NCBI RefSeq assembly: GCF_032118995.1
Contig: NC_092649.1
Span: forward strand, 20,459,832-20,523,831
Length of the DNA stretch: 64,000 nucleotides
Source of the DNA: Asterias amurensis
Taxonomy: Eukaryota; Echinodermata; Asteroidea; Forcipulatida; Asteriidae
Reading direction: 5' to 3'
The notes beneath the pieces are model-generated. The model saw nothing but the letters and a program-made list of their open reading frames with translations. It made no database searches and was not told the origin of the DNA. Position numbers and translations under genes: made by a program. Below, piece by piece: positions 10,810-21,289 of this stretch. Each line of letters starts with the position of its first letter. Position 1 is the first letter of the stretch.

Positions 10810-12602
10810 TCTGTAACGGGATTCGATCCCGGGACCCTTCGGTCCAGAGTCGGGAGCCCTTCCACTGGGCTACGACTACTTCTTACTAAATATGCGTTCA
10901 AGTTTAATTTTAAACCTTCGTATGAACAATTTTAAATCAAAACGGAATTAAAAGCACACCCATGATTCGAACCCGGAACCTTTGGGTATAGAGTCCGGAG
11001 CCCTTCCACTGGGCCACTGCTCCTTCTTACTAAATATGCGTTCGAGTTTAATTATAAACCTTCGTATGAACAATTTTAAATCAAAACGGAATTAAAAGAA
11101 CACCTATGATTCGAACCCGGGACCTTTCGGTACAGAGTCCGGAGCCCTTCCACTGGGCCACGACTTCTTCTTACTTAATATGCGTTCGAGTTTAACTATA
11201 AACCTTCGTATGAACAATTTTAAATCAAAACGGAATTAAAAGAACACCTATGATTCGATCCCGGGAGCTTTCGGTATAGAGTCCGGAGCCCTTCCACTGG
11301 GCCACGACTCCTTCTTACTTTATATGCGTTCGAGTTTAATTATAAACCTTCGTATGAACAATTTTAAATCAAAATGGAATTAAAAGAACACCCATGATTC
11401 GAACCCGGGACCTTTCGGTATAGAGTCCGGAACCCTTCCACTTGGCCACTTGGCCACTGGTCTTCTTACTTAAAATACGTTCGAGTTTAATTTTAAACGA
11501 TAGGTCGAACAACTTTAAATTTCAAGGTAGTAAAAGAACATCCATGATTCGAACCCGGTACCCTTCGGTGTAGGGTCGGGAGCCCTTCCACTGGGCCACA
11601 ACTTATTTTACTTAATTTGCGTTCGAGATTAATGGTATACCTTGGACTTATCAACTTTACACCAAAACTTAGTAAAAGAACACCCATAATTCGATCCTAA
11701 GTATATTTTGGTATGGAGTCTGGAGCACTCCCACTGGGCTACAACTCTTTAAACTAGATTTGCGTGCGAGATTTATAATAAACCTTAGAATGAACAACTT
11801 TAAATCAAAACGTAGAAAAAGTACACCCATGATTCGAACCCGGTACCTTTCGGTGTAGGGTCAGGAGCCCTTCCACTGGGCCACAACTACTCTTACATTA
11901 ATCGCGGTCGAGGTTAAATATAAACCTTAGAATGAGCAATTCTAAATCAAAACGTATTTTAGCGCATGCCTTCCACTCGCAAAGTATTAAGTATAAAGCA
12001 AGGATTTCTCTTTGCCATAGGGTATTGTTTACTAATAGTCTTATGCGTAGAAAAATAAGTCACCGGGGTTCGAACCCAGGACCCTTTGGTTCAGAATTCG
12101 TCGCTCTTCCACTAAGCCACTACTCTTCTCACTTCGGTTGTGTTCGAGTTTAATTATAAACCTAAGAATAATCATTATGAAATCAAAACGTATATAAATA
12201 GCGTGTGGCTTTCCTTCGCATGTTTTTGAGCGTAAAGGAAGTATTTCCCTATGCTTTGGGAGTACCCTGTAGACCAATAATCTTGAGGGTAGAAAAAACA
12301 CACCCGGGGCTCGAACCCAGAACCTTTGGGTTCAGAATCCGAAGCCTTTCCGCTCGACCACTACTCTTTTCGAATGAGATTGTGTTCGAGTTTAATTTTA
12401 AACCTTAGAATGAACAACTTATTACAAAATAAATACTCATTTCTTTCAACTCGTAAATTATTTAAGTGTGAAGCAGAGGTTTTCCTCTGCCACAAGGTAC
12501 TGCAATAATCCAATGGAAGAACAAAGAAGAAAGAACACCCGGGCTCGAACCCAGTACCTTTTGGTTCAGAATCCGAAGCCCTTCCACTGAGCTACCGCTC
12601 TT
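10810..12602 (-). repeat. Left array of 11 tRNA-like modules
   Basis: Eleven minus-strand modules lie near 10815, 10964, 11107, 11249, 11395, 11545, 11690, 11835, 12067, 12308 and 12541. Each has an A-box-like 'TGGCCCAGTGGAAGGG' and a B box 'GGGTTCGAATC' on the minus strand. They are joined by a conserved AT-rich spacer containing 'TTAAACTCGAACGCA' and 'AATTGTTCATACGAAGG'. The period is about 142-150 bp in the inner part and longer (about 230 bp) towards the centre. The middle loop around GGACTCTGGACC is tRNA-like, but a full cloverleaf does not fold well. These look like pol III-promoter-bearing repeat units and not tRNA genes. Confidence 0.75.
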
Positions 12603-12719
12603 CTGCCTAATTTGCATATTTATTTAATGTAGTATCTTAGAATGGAAACACCGACAAGAACAGTTCCTTCAAGGTTAACTCTTGGTTTGAGTCGTCATTG
12701 ACAACTTTTTGAGATATTG

Positions 12720-13554
12720 GGCCGGATAAATAAAAACTAGCAATTACTTATCAAGTAAAAGGTTCAGCATTAGCAAGAAGACTGAAAAGTAAAAGATCAG
12801 GCATGAACATTTTGCTCGCTGGATTACCTTTGACTTATAGACATATAAATAAAAACGACATTTGACTAACATACTGTAGCAATTACTAATATTTTTACAA
12901 GCTACTACATGAGGAGCTTGAGATTTTACTTGAACAACAGTGTTGCATATATGGCTCGGTATCGCGTCAGTATTAAAGGGTTATTTTTCCCTTGACCTAA
13001 TGATCCAACTATAATGTTACTTATAAATTTGTTGTGTACTTTAATTGCTCTAAAAGAACCAATCTCTGGAGCGCTGGCGTGGAGAGGCTGACTGTTTCCT
13101 CATAGCCACTTCCGCCATCAAAAACTTGACTAAGTGGAAACTGCCCCGCCTGCATTTCAGTTAATCGCTATTGATCTGCGAGTCCATGCCTCTATTGTTA
13201 TACTCCTGAATACCCCGCTATTGTGCTTTTCTCCGACCACTTACTAATCCGTTCAAGTAAGTGGTGTTTTTCCAGTAAAAGGTTATTTATAGAGATTTGA
13301 GCAAATTCTCATGCCTGATCTTAAACTTATTGACATTTTGTTAATGCTGGCCTTTACACGGCCCAGTATCTTGTGAAACTATCAGGTAATAGTAAAATGT
13401 TGGTTTTATTTACATCTCAATAAGAAGAGTCCCTCAAGCATTGATTTTACCTACTAGTTCGACCAATTACTAGCAATATTAAGGCTTTCTTTTATTTATA
13501 AGAATTTAAGTAAAAGACTAGTAAAAGCAAATGCTAGTTTTTATTTATCTGGCC
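12720..13554. mobile_element. Inverted-terminal-repeat element, copy 1 (about 835 bp)
   Basis: It begins GGCCGGATAAATAAAAACTA and ends with the near reverse complement TTTTTATTTATCTGGCC. Longer subterminal similarity includes 'AAGATCAGGCATGA' in both halves in inverted orientation. It is flanked by ATTG on both sides. There is no coding capacity. It sits inside a copy of the 324-bp repeat, between 'TTTTTGAGATATTG' and the next element. Confidence 0.75.
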
Positions 13555-13559
13555 CATTG

Positions 13560-14395
13560 GGCCGGATAAATAAAAAATAGCAATTACTTATCAAGTTAAA
13601 GGTTCAGCATTAGCAAGAAGACTGAAAAGTAAAAGATCAGGCATGAACATTTTGCTCGCTGGATAACCTTTCACTTATAGACATATAAATAAAAACGACA
13701 GTTTACTAACATACTGTAGCAATTACTTGTATTTTTACAAGCTACTGCATGAGGAGCTTGAGATTTTACTTAAACAAAAGTGTTGCGTATATGGCTCGGT
13801 ATCGCGTCAGTATTGAAGGGTTATTTTTCCCTTGGCCTAATGATCCAACTATAAATGTTACTTATAAATTTGTTGTGTACTTTAATTGGTCTAGAAGAAC
13901 CAATTTCTGGAGCTCTGGCGTGGAGAGGCTGGCTGTTTCCTCATAGCCACTGCTGCCATCAAAAACTTGACTAAGTGGAAACTGCTCCGCCTGCATTTCA
14001 GTTAATCGCTATTGATCAGCGAGTCCATGCCTCTACTGTTATACTCCCGAATACCCCGCTATTGTGCTTTTCCCCGACCACTTACTAACCCGTTCAAGTA
14101 AATGGTGTTTTTCCAGTAAAAGGTTATTTATAGAGATTTGAGCTAATTCTCATGCCTGATCTTAAACTTATTGACATTTTGTTAATGCTGGTCTTTATAC
14201 GGCCCAGTATCTTGTGAAACTATCAGGTAATAGTAAAATGTCGGTTTTATTTACATCTCAATAAGAAGAGTCCCTCAAGCATTGATTTTACCTACTAGTT
14301 CGACCAATTACTTGCAATATTAAGGCTTACTTTTATTTATGAGGATTTAAGCAAAAGACTAGTAAAAGCAAATGCTAGTTTTTATTTATCTGGCC
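13560..14395. mobile_element. Inverted-terminal-repeat element, copy 2, in tandem
   Basis: This is nearly identical to copy 1 with scattered substitutions. It starts at GGCCGGATAAATAAAAAATA. Only 'CATTG' separates the two copies, and 'CATTG' also follows copy 2 before 'TTTATAACGACGG' of the host repeat. The high identity points to recent tandem duplication. Confidence 0.75.
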
Positions 14396-14403
14396 CATTG
14401 TTT

Positions 14404-15480
14404 ATAACGACGGTTCAAAAACATGCTAAAACTGAATTATTGAGACCCATCCCATTGTTCCAGCAACCTGTAACTTGGAGACTGTCTTCTACACATAAAG
14501 GACTTCATTTGGTAAAATTTTGAGGCAAATCGGAGAGAAAAAGTTTTCGAGGGTGAAAAAACGTCAAGTTATACCCCTTGTCGTTTTTTCCAAAATCGTC
14601 CGAAATTTTTGTGTTCCAAATCGCCTGAAATTTCATACACAGGTGTAAAAAGGTGCGAGGATCACAAAAATCTTGGTTTTATTCGTCTACGGTGTCAACT
14701 TTTTGAGATATTGCCATAATTCGGATATAACGACGGTTCAAAAACATGCTAAAACTGAATTATTGAGACCCATCCCATTGTTCCAGCAACCTGTAACTTG
14801 GAGACTGTCTTCTACACATAAAGATCTTCATTTGGTAAAATTTTGAGGCAAATCGGAGAGAAAAAGTTTTCGAGGGTGATAAAACGTCAAGTTATACCCC
14901 TTGTCGTTTTTTCCAAAATCGGCCGAAATTTTTGTGTTCCAAATCGCCTGAAATTTCATACACAGGTGTAAAAAGGTGCGAGGATCACAAAAATCTTGGT
15001 TTTATTCGTCTACGGTGTCAACTTTTTGAGATATTGCCATAATTCGGATATAACGACGGTTCAAAAACATGCTAAAACTGAATTATTGAGACCCATCCCA
15101 TTGTTCCAGCAACCTGTAACTTGGAGACTGTCTTCTACACATAAAGGACTTCGTTTGGTTAAATTTTGAGGCAAATCGGAGAGAAAAAGTTTTCGAGGGT
15201 GAAAAAACGTCAAGTTGTACCCCTTGCCGTTTTTCCAGAATCGGCCGAAAACTTTTGTTTTTCAAATCGCCTAAAATTTCATACACAGGTGTAAAAGGGT
15301 GTGAGGATCACACAAATCTTGGTTTTATTTGGCTACGGTGTAGTTTGGAGACTGTCTTCTACACATTAAGGACTTCATTTGGTTAAATTTTGAGGCAAAT
15401 CGGATAGAAACAGTTTTCCAGGGTGAAAAAACGTCTAAATTGGTGTTTGCTAAATTCGGATTTGACAATGCCTTAAAGTC
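14404..15480 (+). repeat. 324-bp tandem repeat at the palindrome centre
   Basis: 'TAACGACGGTTCAAAAACAT' occurs at 14404, 14728 and 15051, so the period is 323-324 bp. A shortened fourth unit runs to about 15480. Each unit carries 'CCCATTGTTCCAGCAACCTG' and 'CAAATCGGAGAGAAA'. The first three units are nearly identical. A 67-residue reading frame on the minus strand is incidental. Confidence 0.85.
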
Positions 15481-15559
15481 AAGATCTTAATTAGGCCCTT
15501 TTTATTTGATTGCTAGGGTTTTAATGTAGGAAGAGCAGTGGTCCATTGAAAGGGCACTT

Positions 15560-15780
15560 GAATATGTGTTTTACTTATCCAGGATACCGTCACAATGACT
15601 GGCCCCATTCTTGCCGAAACTCCCTTGTACAGTCCCAATTCGTGGTATACTTACACACCAACACAGAATGGAGATTTGGTGAGGAGGCTTTCCTCCCGCA
15701 GTGGAGTGAAACAGGATAGACGACGACGACAGTTAATTCATTCTGAGACTCTTCACTACAGAAATATGCAAATTAGGCAG
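15560..15780 (+). other. Single-copy insert with a short open frame of unclear meaning
   Basis: This stretch lies between the central tandem repeat and the right tRNA-like array and has no clear mirror in the left arm. It contains an ATG-started frame (15595-15780) with an Arg-rich patch, preceded by a CAG at 15580. No family is recognised. A remnant exon or chance ORF are both possible. Confidence 0.3.
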
Positions 15781-15784
15781 AGGA

Positions 15785-17760
15785 GCAGTAGCCCAGTGGA
15801 AGGCGCTCCGGATTCTGGAAGCAAAGGTACCGGGTTCGAAACACGGGTGTTCCTTTTTCTCCGCTGAGGGCCGTTGCTTTACTTGGTGGTGGGTGGGGTA
15901 GGGGGATACTCTGCCATAAGGAAATCCTTGCTCTACACTGGGTAATTAATAGGTAAACAATTGGCGAGTTTGACTATGCTGCATATTATGTTTTATTTGT
16001 TAAAGTTGTTCGTCCTAAGGTTTAAAATTAAACTCAAACGCCTGTCATTTAACGGAGTTGTGGTCTAGTGGTAGGGCTCCGGATTATGAACTGAAGGGTT
16101 CCGGGTTCGAACCCAGCTGTTCTTTTTCTATGACCAATCTAAGACAATTGATTTACGCATAACCCTATGACATAGGGACATTCTTGCTTTACACTTAATC
16201 AAATTGCCAGCTTAAGGCATACGAAACATAATGGTTTTGATTTAAAGTTGTTCATTCGAAGGTAATAAAGTAAACTCGGGGATCCTAAGTAAGAAGACAC
16301 AGTTTTTATTTAATGTTGCTCATTCTAAGGTTTAAAATTAAATTCGAAAGCAATTAAAGTAAGAGGACTTTATGGCTCAACGGAAGGGCTACGGACTCCA
16401 TACCAAAGGGTACCGGGTTCGAGCCCGGGTGTACTTTTATACAACTCGTACCATTGGTTTACGCAGTACCCTATGGCATAGGGAAATGCCTGCTTTACAC
16501 TTCATAGCATGCGAGTGGAAGGTTATACGCTATAATACGTTTTGATTTAAAGTTGTTCATTCTAAGGTTTATAGTTAAACTCGAACGCAGTCAAGTAAGA
16601 GTAGTTGTGGCCTAGTGGAAGGGCTCCCGACTCTACACCGAAAGGTACCGAGTTCGAATCATGGGCGTTTTTTTTACTACATTTTGTTTTTAAGTTGTTC
16701 AACCTAAGAATTAAAGTTAAACTAGATCAAAATTCAAGTAAGAGGACTCAATGGCCCAGTGGAAGGGCTCTTGGCTCCATACTAAATGGTACCGGGTTCG
16801 AATCACGGGTGATCTTTTACTACAATTTAATTTAAAGCTGTTTAACCTAAGGTTTAAAATTAAACTCAAACGCAATTTATGTAAAAGGATGGTGGTCCAG
16901 TGGAACGGCTCTGGACTCTACACCCAAAGGTTCTGGGTTCGAGCCCGGCTGTTATTTTACTACTCTTAACACAATTTCTTTGCTCAGTACCCTATGGCAT
17001 AGGGAAATCCTTACTTTACACTTAATAACATGCGAGTGGGAGGTAAACGCTATAATCTATTTTGATTTAAAGTTGTTCGTGCTAAGGTTTAAAGTTAAAC
17101 TCGAACGCAAAATAAGTAAGGGGAGCGGTGGTCCAGTGGAAGGGCTAAGGGCTCCATACCCAAAAGTACGGGGTTCGAATCATGGGTGTTCTTTCAATTC
17201 CTTTTTGAAAATTGTTCGTACGAAGGTTTAAAATTAAACTCGAACGCATATTTAGTAAGAAGGAGCAGTGGCCCAGTGGAAGGGCTCCGGACTCTGGACC
17301 GAAAGGTCTCGGGTTCGAATCCTGCTGGGTGTTCTTTTAATCCCGTTTTGATTTAAAACTGTTCATACGACTGTTTAAAATTAAACTCGAACGCATATTT
17401 AGTAAGAAGGAGCAGTGGCCCAGTGGAAGGGCTCCGGACTCTAGACCCAAAGGTTCCAGGTTCGAATCATGGGTGTTCTTTTAATTCCGTTTTGATTTAA
17501 AATTGTTCATACGAAGGTTTAAAATTAAACTCGAACGCATATTTAGTAAGAAGGAGCAGTGGCCCAGTGGAAGGGCTCCGACCTCTGGACCGAAAGGTCC
17601 CGAGATCGAATCATAGGTGTTCTTTTAATTCCGTTTTGACTTAAAATTGTTCATACGAAGGTTTAAAATTAAACTCGAACGCATGTTTAGTAAGAAGGAG
17701 CAGTGGCCCAGTGGAAGGGCTCTGGACTCTGGACCGAAAGGTCCCGGGATCGAATCCCGT
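15785..17760 (+). repeat. Right array of 11 tRNA-like modules
   Basis: Plus-strand modules lie near 15785, 16056, 16370, 16603, 16748, 16892, 17130, 17270, 17412, 17556 and 17701. Each has 'AGTGGCCCAGTGGAAGGGCT' and 'GGGTTCGAATC' or a close variant. The last four are about 142-145 bp apart and nearly identical, including the spacer. The array mirrors 10810-12602 module for module. The small ORFs spanning several modules (16605-17231) are not genes. Confidence 0.75.
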
Positions 17761-18055
17761 TACAGAAAACTTCGAGGCCTTTTAAGAAAAGTCTTTTTCC
17801 ATCAAATTTCAAAATCATTTTAAAAAAGTTCATAGGTTCGTTTTAAGTTTTAAGTTTCTTTTCTAAGCGAGTAGGAGCGGTGGGTGCCACTGCGCGGTGA
17901 GTCGAGATTTCGCGGTCGGTCACTCACCAGGCTGCCACCACCGTGGCTCGTATCGAGAGGCGCTGCCGCTGCCGAGGTTCGAACCGGAGACCTTTCGCTT
18001 CGGAGACCGACACCTTCCCACGACACCTAGGTGGGTCCCCCCATTAAAATACGCA
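17760..18055 (-). repeat. G/C-rich block mirrored from the left arm
   Basis: This is the reverse complement of 10548-10830. It includes the end motif 'GAATCCCGTTACAGAAAAC', matching 'GTTTTCTGTAACGGGATTC' at about 10804, and a minus-strand B-box-like 'GGTTCGAAC'. Confidence 0.7.
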
Positions 18056-19118
18056 TTTTGGACTTGATAAACCTTCGGTTCATACTTTACACAGGGTACT
18101 ATGGCATGGAAATACAGTGCTTTACACTTAGTATATAATTTGCGAGTTGAATTCTTTACAAAGGATGCTATGGCATGGGAAAGTCAATGCTTTATACTTA
18201 GTATATTAATTTGCGAGTGGAATTCTTTGGATGCTATGGTATGGGAAAGTCAGTGGTTTATATTTTAGTAAATTTGCGATTGGAATCCTTTACACATGAT
18301 GCTATGGTATGGGAAAGTCAGTGCTTTATACTTATGAATAAGTATAGGTAAACAGGGAACTCTGAAAGGCACACGCTGTAGGTATGGAGCATCAGTTTAA
18401 TAGGAAACATAGGCATATGGGGGATTCTTTGGTTTGGACTTAGAAAATAATTCAAGTGGAAGGCACATGCAGTAGGTATGGACCATTAGTTAATTTAAGA
18501 AACATTGGTTCGGACTTAGGAAATAATTTTAGTTGAAGGCACACGCTGTAGGTATGGAGCATTAAATCACTTAGGAAACGTAGGCATTATAGGGGACTCT
18601 TTGGTTTGGACCTAAAAATAATTCAAGCGGAAGCACACGCTGTAGATATGGGGCATTAGTTCACTTAGCAAACATCGGCATTTTTTGTATAGGGGACTAT
18701 TTGGTTCGGACTTAGAAAATAATTTGAGTTGAAGGCACACGCTGTAGGTATGGACTTAAGCCTACTATTAGTTTACTTAGGAAACATGATACTGGGGGAC
18801 TCTTTGATTCTAACTTAAAACATAATTCAAGGAGAATAATACATACGGTGTAGGTACGGACCTTAATTTACTTAGGAAACTATACGCATATAGAGTGAAC
18901 TCTTTCGTTTGAAACTTATAGAAAATTATACATTATGAGTTTAAGGCACATGCTGTAGGTGTTGACCATAAGTTAATTTACTTAGGAAACATGGGGGACT
19001 CTATTATGGTTCCGACTTTTAGAAAATAATTCAAGTGGAAGGAACATGCTGTTGGTAGGCCTGTGAACAAATTATAGTAGGGAACACATGCATTGGTTCG
19101 GCGAACTAATGTTTGGGT
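18056..19118 (-). repeat. Right-arm degenerate repeats of about 100-120 bp
   Basis: Repeated blocks read 'GGCACACGCTGTAGGTATGG', 'TTAGGAAACATAGGCATA' and 'GGGGACTCTTTGGTTCGGAC'. They occur about seven times and mirror the diverged blocks at 9380-10240 in the left arm. No gene is seen. Confidence 0.65.
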
Positions 19119-19503
19119 TAAAGGCAGTGGACACTATTGGTAATTACTCAAAATAATTATTAGCATAAAACCTTTTTTGGTGACGAGTATTTGGGAGAGG
19201 TTGATGGTATAAAACATTGTGAGAAACGGCTCCCTCTGAAGTGCCATGGTTTTCGAGAAAGAAGTAATTTTCCACGAGTTTGATTTCGAGACCTCGGATT
19301 TAGAACTTGAGGTCTCGAAATCAACCATCTAAAAGCACACAACTTCGTATGACAAGGGTGTTTTTTCTTTCATTATTATCTCGCAAATTCGATGACCGAT
19401 TGAGCTCAAATTTTCACAGGTTAGTTATTTTATGCATGTGTTGAGATACACCAACTGTGAAGGCTAGTCTTTGACAATTACCAATAGTGTCCACTGCCTT
19501 TAA
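19119..19503. repeat. MITE family A inside the right palindrome arm
   Basis: A full-length copy with ends 'AAAGGCAGTGGACACTATTG' and 'CAATAGTGTCCACTGCCTTT'. It is absent from the mirror position of the left arm, so it was inserted independently. Confidence 0.8.
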
Positions 19504-19689
19504 GGCACTCGCTGATAGAAATTTAGTTCCCATTATGAACCGATGCACTGGGTATTGGTCCGGGGTAGGGTTGCGGGAGTATGGTTGCGGCGGTGGTGTG
19601 GTGTAGGAAGGGTGGCGGGGTTAGGGTTGCCGGGGTAGGATTGCGGGGGTAGGGTGGTGGAGGAAGGGTGGCGTTGGGCTTCAATAATT

Positions 19690-20990
19690 TGGGTGTGTGG
19701 CAACATTAGGGCTATCAAGTACTACTGAGAATTTGTTTCTAGAAACGTTATTACTAAACAAATCTACAACTCGTTGGAAATGACTGAACAACCTGATTTT
19801 TGGTTTAAACAGTTAATTTCTGTCTGTCTTGTTTATTTTGTTAATACTTACAACCTAACTTCAAATTTTAATTATTTTTGCCAAAGAAAAATACAAAAAT
19901 TCTATTCGTTTTTAAATAATTGTAATCATGGGTCGTTACTTTAAAGAAGAGCTTATACAAGTACTCTACCATTTAAAACTAAATAATGAACGAATAAGTT
20001 CCTTATGAACAATACTACTAACTCTTGCTTTAATTTATAAACTATTTGTTGTATTTATTTACCGTGAAGTGGGCTTGGTTAAAAACACACAACGTTGAAC
20101 ATGGGATGCCCTTTTTATAAGATTAACAGCTTAAAATCAACACCATTTTTCCCCTTCAAATCAATACCCCTTACATTTTTTTTTCTATAAAAGACAAACA
20201 ATATTTGGTCAAATTCAAGGTGAATGAATGTAGTTAGCTTGAACCCGTTTTAGAATGGCAGCCTTTGAGAAAGACCCTGTAAAGGTTGAAACGTGAGACA
20301 TTTTACCATGTTTTGTTGGAAAGCAGTTAGCAACTGCTGTTACATGTAAAATTTTCCCTTTTGTATCGTTTTCTATGAACAGGCCTACAATAAGCCTACA
20401 CAAAATGATCTCAGATACAACTATACACTCATTGAGGTAGAAATACAATAGGATGAAAGCTACAAGTGGTAACTGATTATGTAAACCCGACTCAAACAGA
20501 GAAGACGATTGTACTCACTTGATTGACAGCTATAGTCGTCATTGACTGACACAATAGAATGAACCACAATGGGCCAAACGTGCACAGCCTGTCCGGCCTG
20601 CTGTCAAGTGCCGTTGTTTACCGTGCACTGAATAGTGATGATGGTCGAAATAGAAGTGCCAAAAACTACCCGTTTTAAGACAGTCTAGATGTTTACACGG
20701 CTCCCACGAGGCCTATTCCTATTCTACAATTTGTACTTAATTAAATTACATGATCAAGCTTACCTCTAGAGGCATTAAGTAACATCAAATGGTCGTAATA
20801 AATCCACGGTGTTAACAAACACAACCAAGCATGGCTGGTGGCCATTTTGAATATCGCGTAACGGCATCAAGCCGTCGGGTACCCAGACCCCTACTGTATG
20901 TTTACCTGGGGCGAGGCAGTAAAGGGGTACCGTCGTTTTGCTTTGGCTAACGGTTTATACATGTGCCCTCAGTCAAAGACCACATCACAA
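19690..20990. other. Outer right arm of the palindrome, AT-rich, no gene seen
   Basis: From about 20480 to 20990 this is the reverse complement of 7945-8460, with many substitutions. Between 19690 and 20480 the sequence is AT-rich with only short chance ORFs. Confidence 0.5.
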
Positions 20991-21049
20991 ATAATAACAA
21001 AATGTGCTCGTTCATTAAAATCAAGTCACCATGGAGGAGGGAATTTTCT

Positions 21050-21289
21050 TTCCTCCATGTTTACACCATCTTATTAATTTTGAGAAATTGCACGCACTCG
21101 TAAAAATAAATTATGGGTTGGGAGGTGGGCGTGGTCGCGATGTAGTTAGGTAAGTGTGGGAAATCGCTAACTATTGAGGGCGCCCTTCTCGAACAGACAT
21201 CTGCATTTATTTAGCAGGCAGTGTGTACGCACATGTGTTTGTTTACACTTCAATGTCTTGATAGTTTTGTCGTTCCAGATTACTAGAGA
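21050..21289 (+). promoter_or_regulatory. Possible CDPF1 promoter and 5' UTR with a short intron
   Basis: A good donor TTAG|GTAAGTG lies at 21149/21150. A good acceptor TCGTTCCAG lies at 21278, 11 bases before the CDPF1 ATG. These would define a 129-bp 5' UTR intron. No TATA box is evident; 'GGTGGGCGTGG' near 21125 is a GC-box-like site. This is inferred from splice-site quality only. Confidence 0.4.

Larger units (their letters stand above)
7945..20990. repeat. Imperfect palindrome of about 13 kb
   Basis: The left arm (7945 to about 12640) is matched in reverse complement by the right arm (about 15560 to 20990). Shared blocks in mirror order are: 'GATATTCAAAATGGCCACCA' (8070 versus 20845); 'AACACCGTGGAT' and 'TCTAGAGGTAAGCTT'; a CCACCCTACC-type tract (9120-9290 versus 19556-19680); segments with 'GTGCCTTCCACTTGAAT' words (9480-10000 versus 18360-19080); a G/C-rich block (10548-10760 versus 17838-18055); and tRNA-like arrays. 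The arms differ by many substitutions and indels. The centre of symmetry is near 14.2-14.4 kb. There is no transposase. The architecture resembles foldback transposons, which carry long inverted repeats built of tandem units. Confidence 0.8.

Noticed and set aside
10810..17760. CRISPR array
   Set aside because: The context is eukaryotic, the repeat units are about 145 bp, and the 'spacers' are themselves conserved.
10810..17760. True tRNA genes in the modules
   Set aside because: A and B boxes are present, but anticodon and acceptor stems do not pair well and every unit shares the same long flanks, so a repeat is the better reading.
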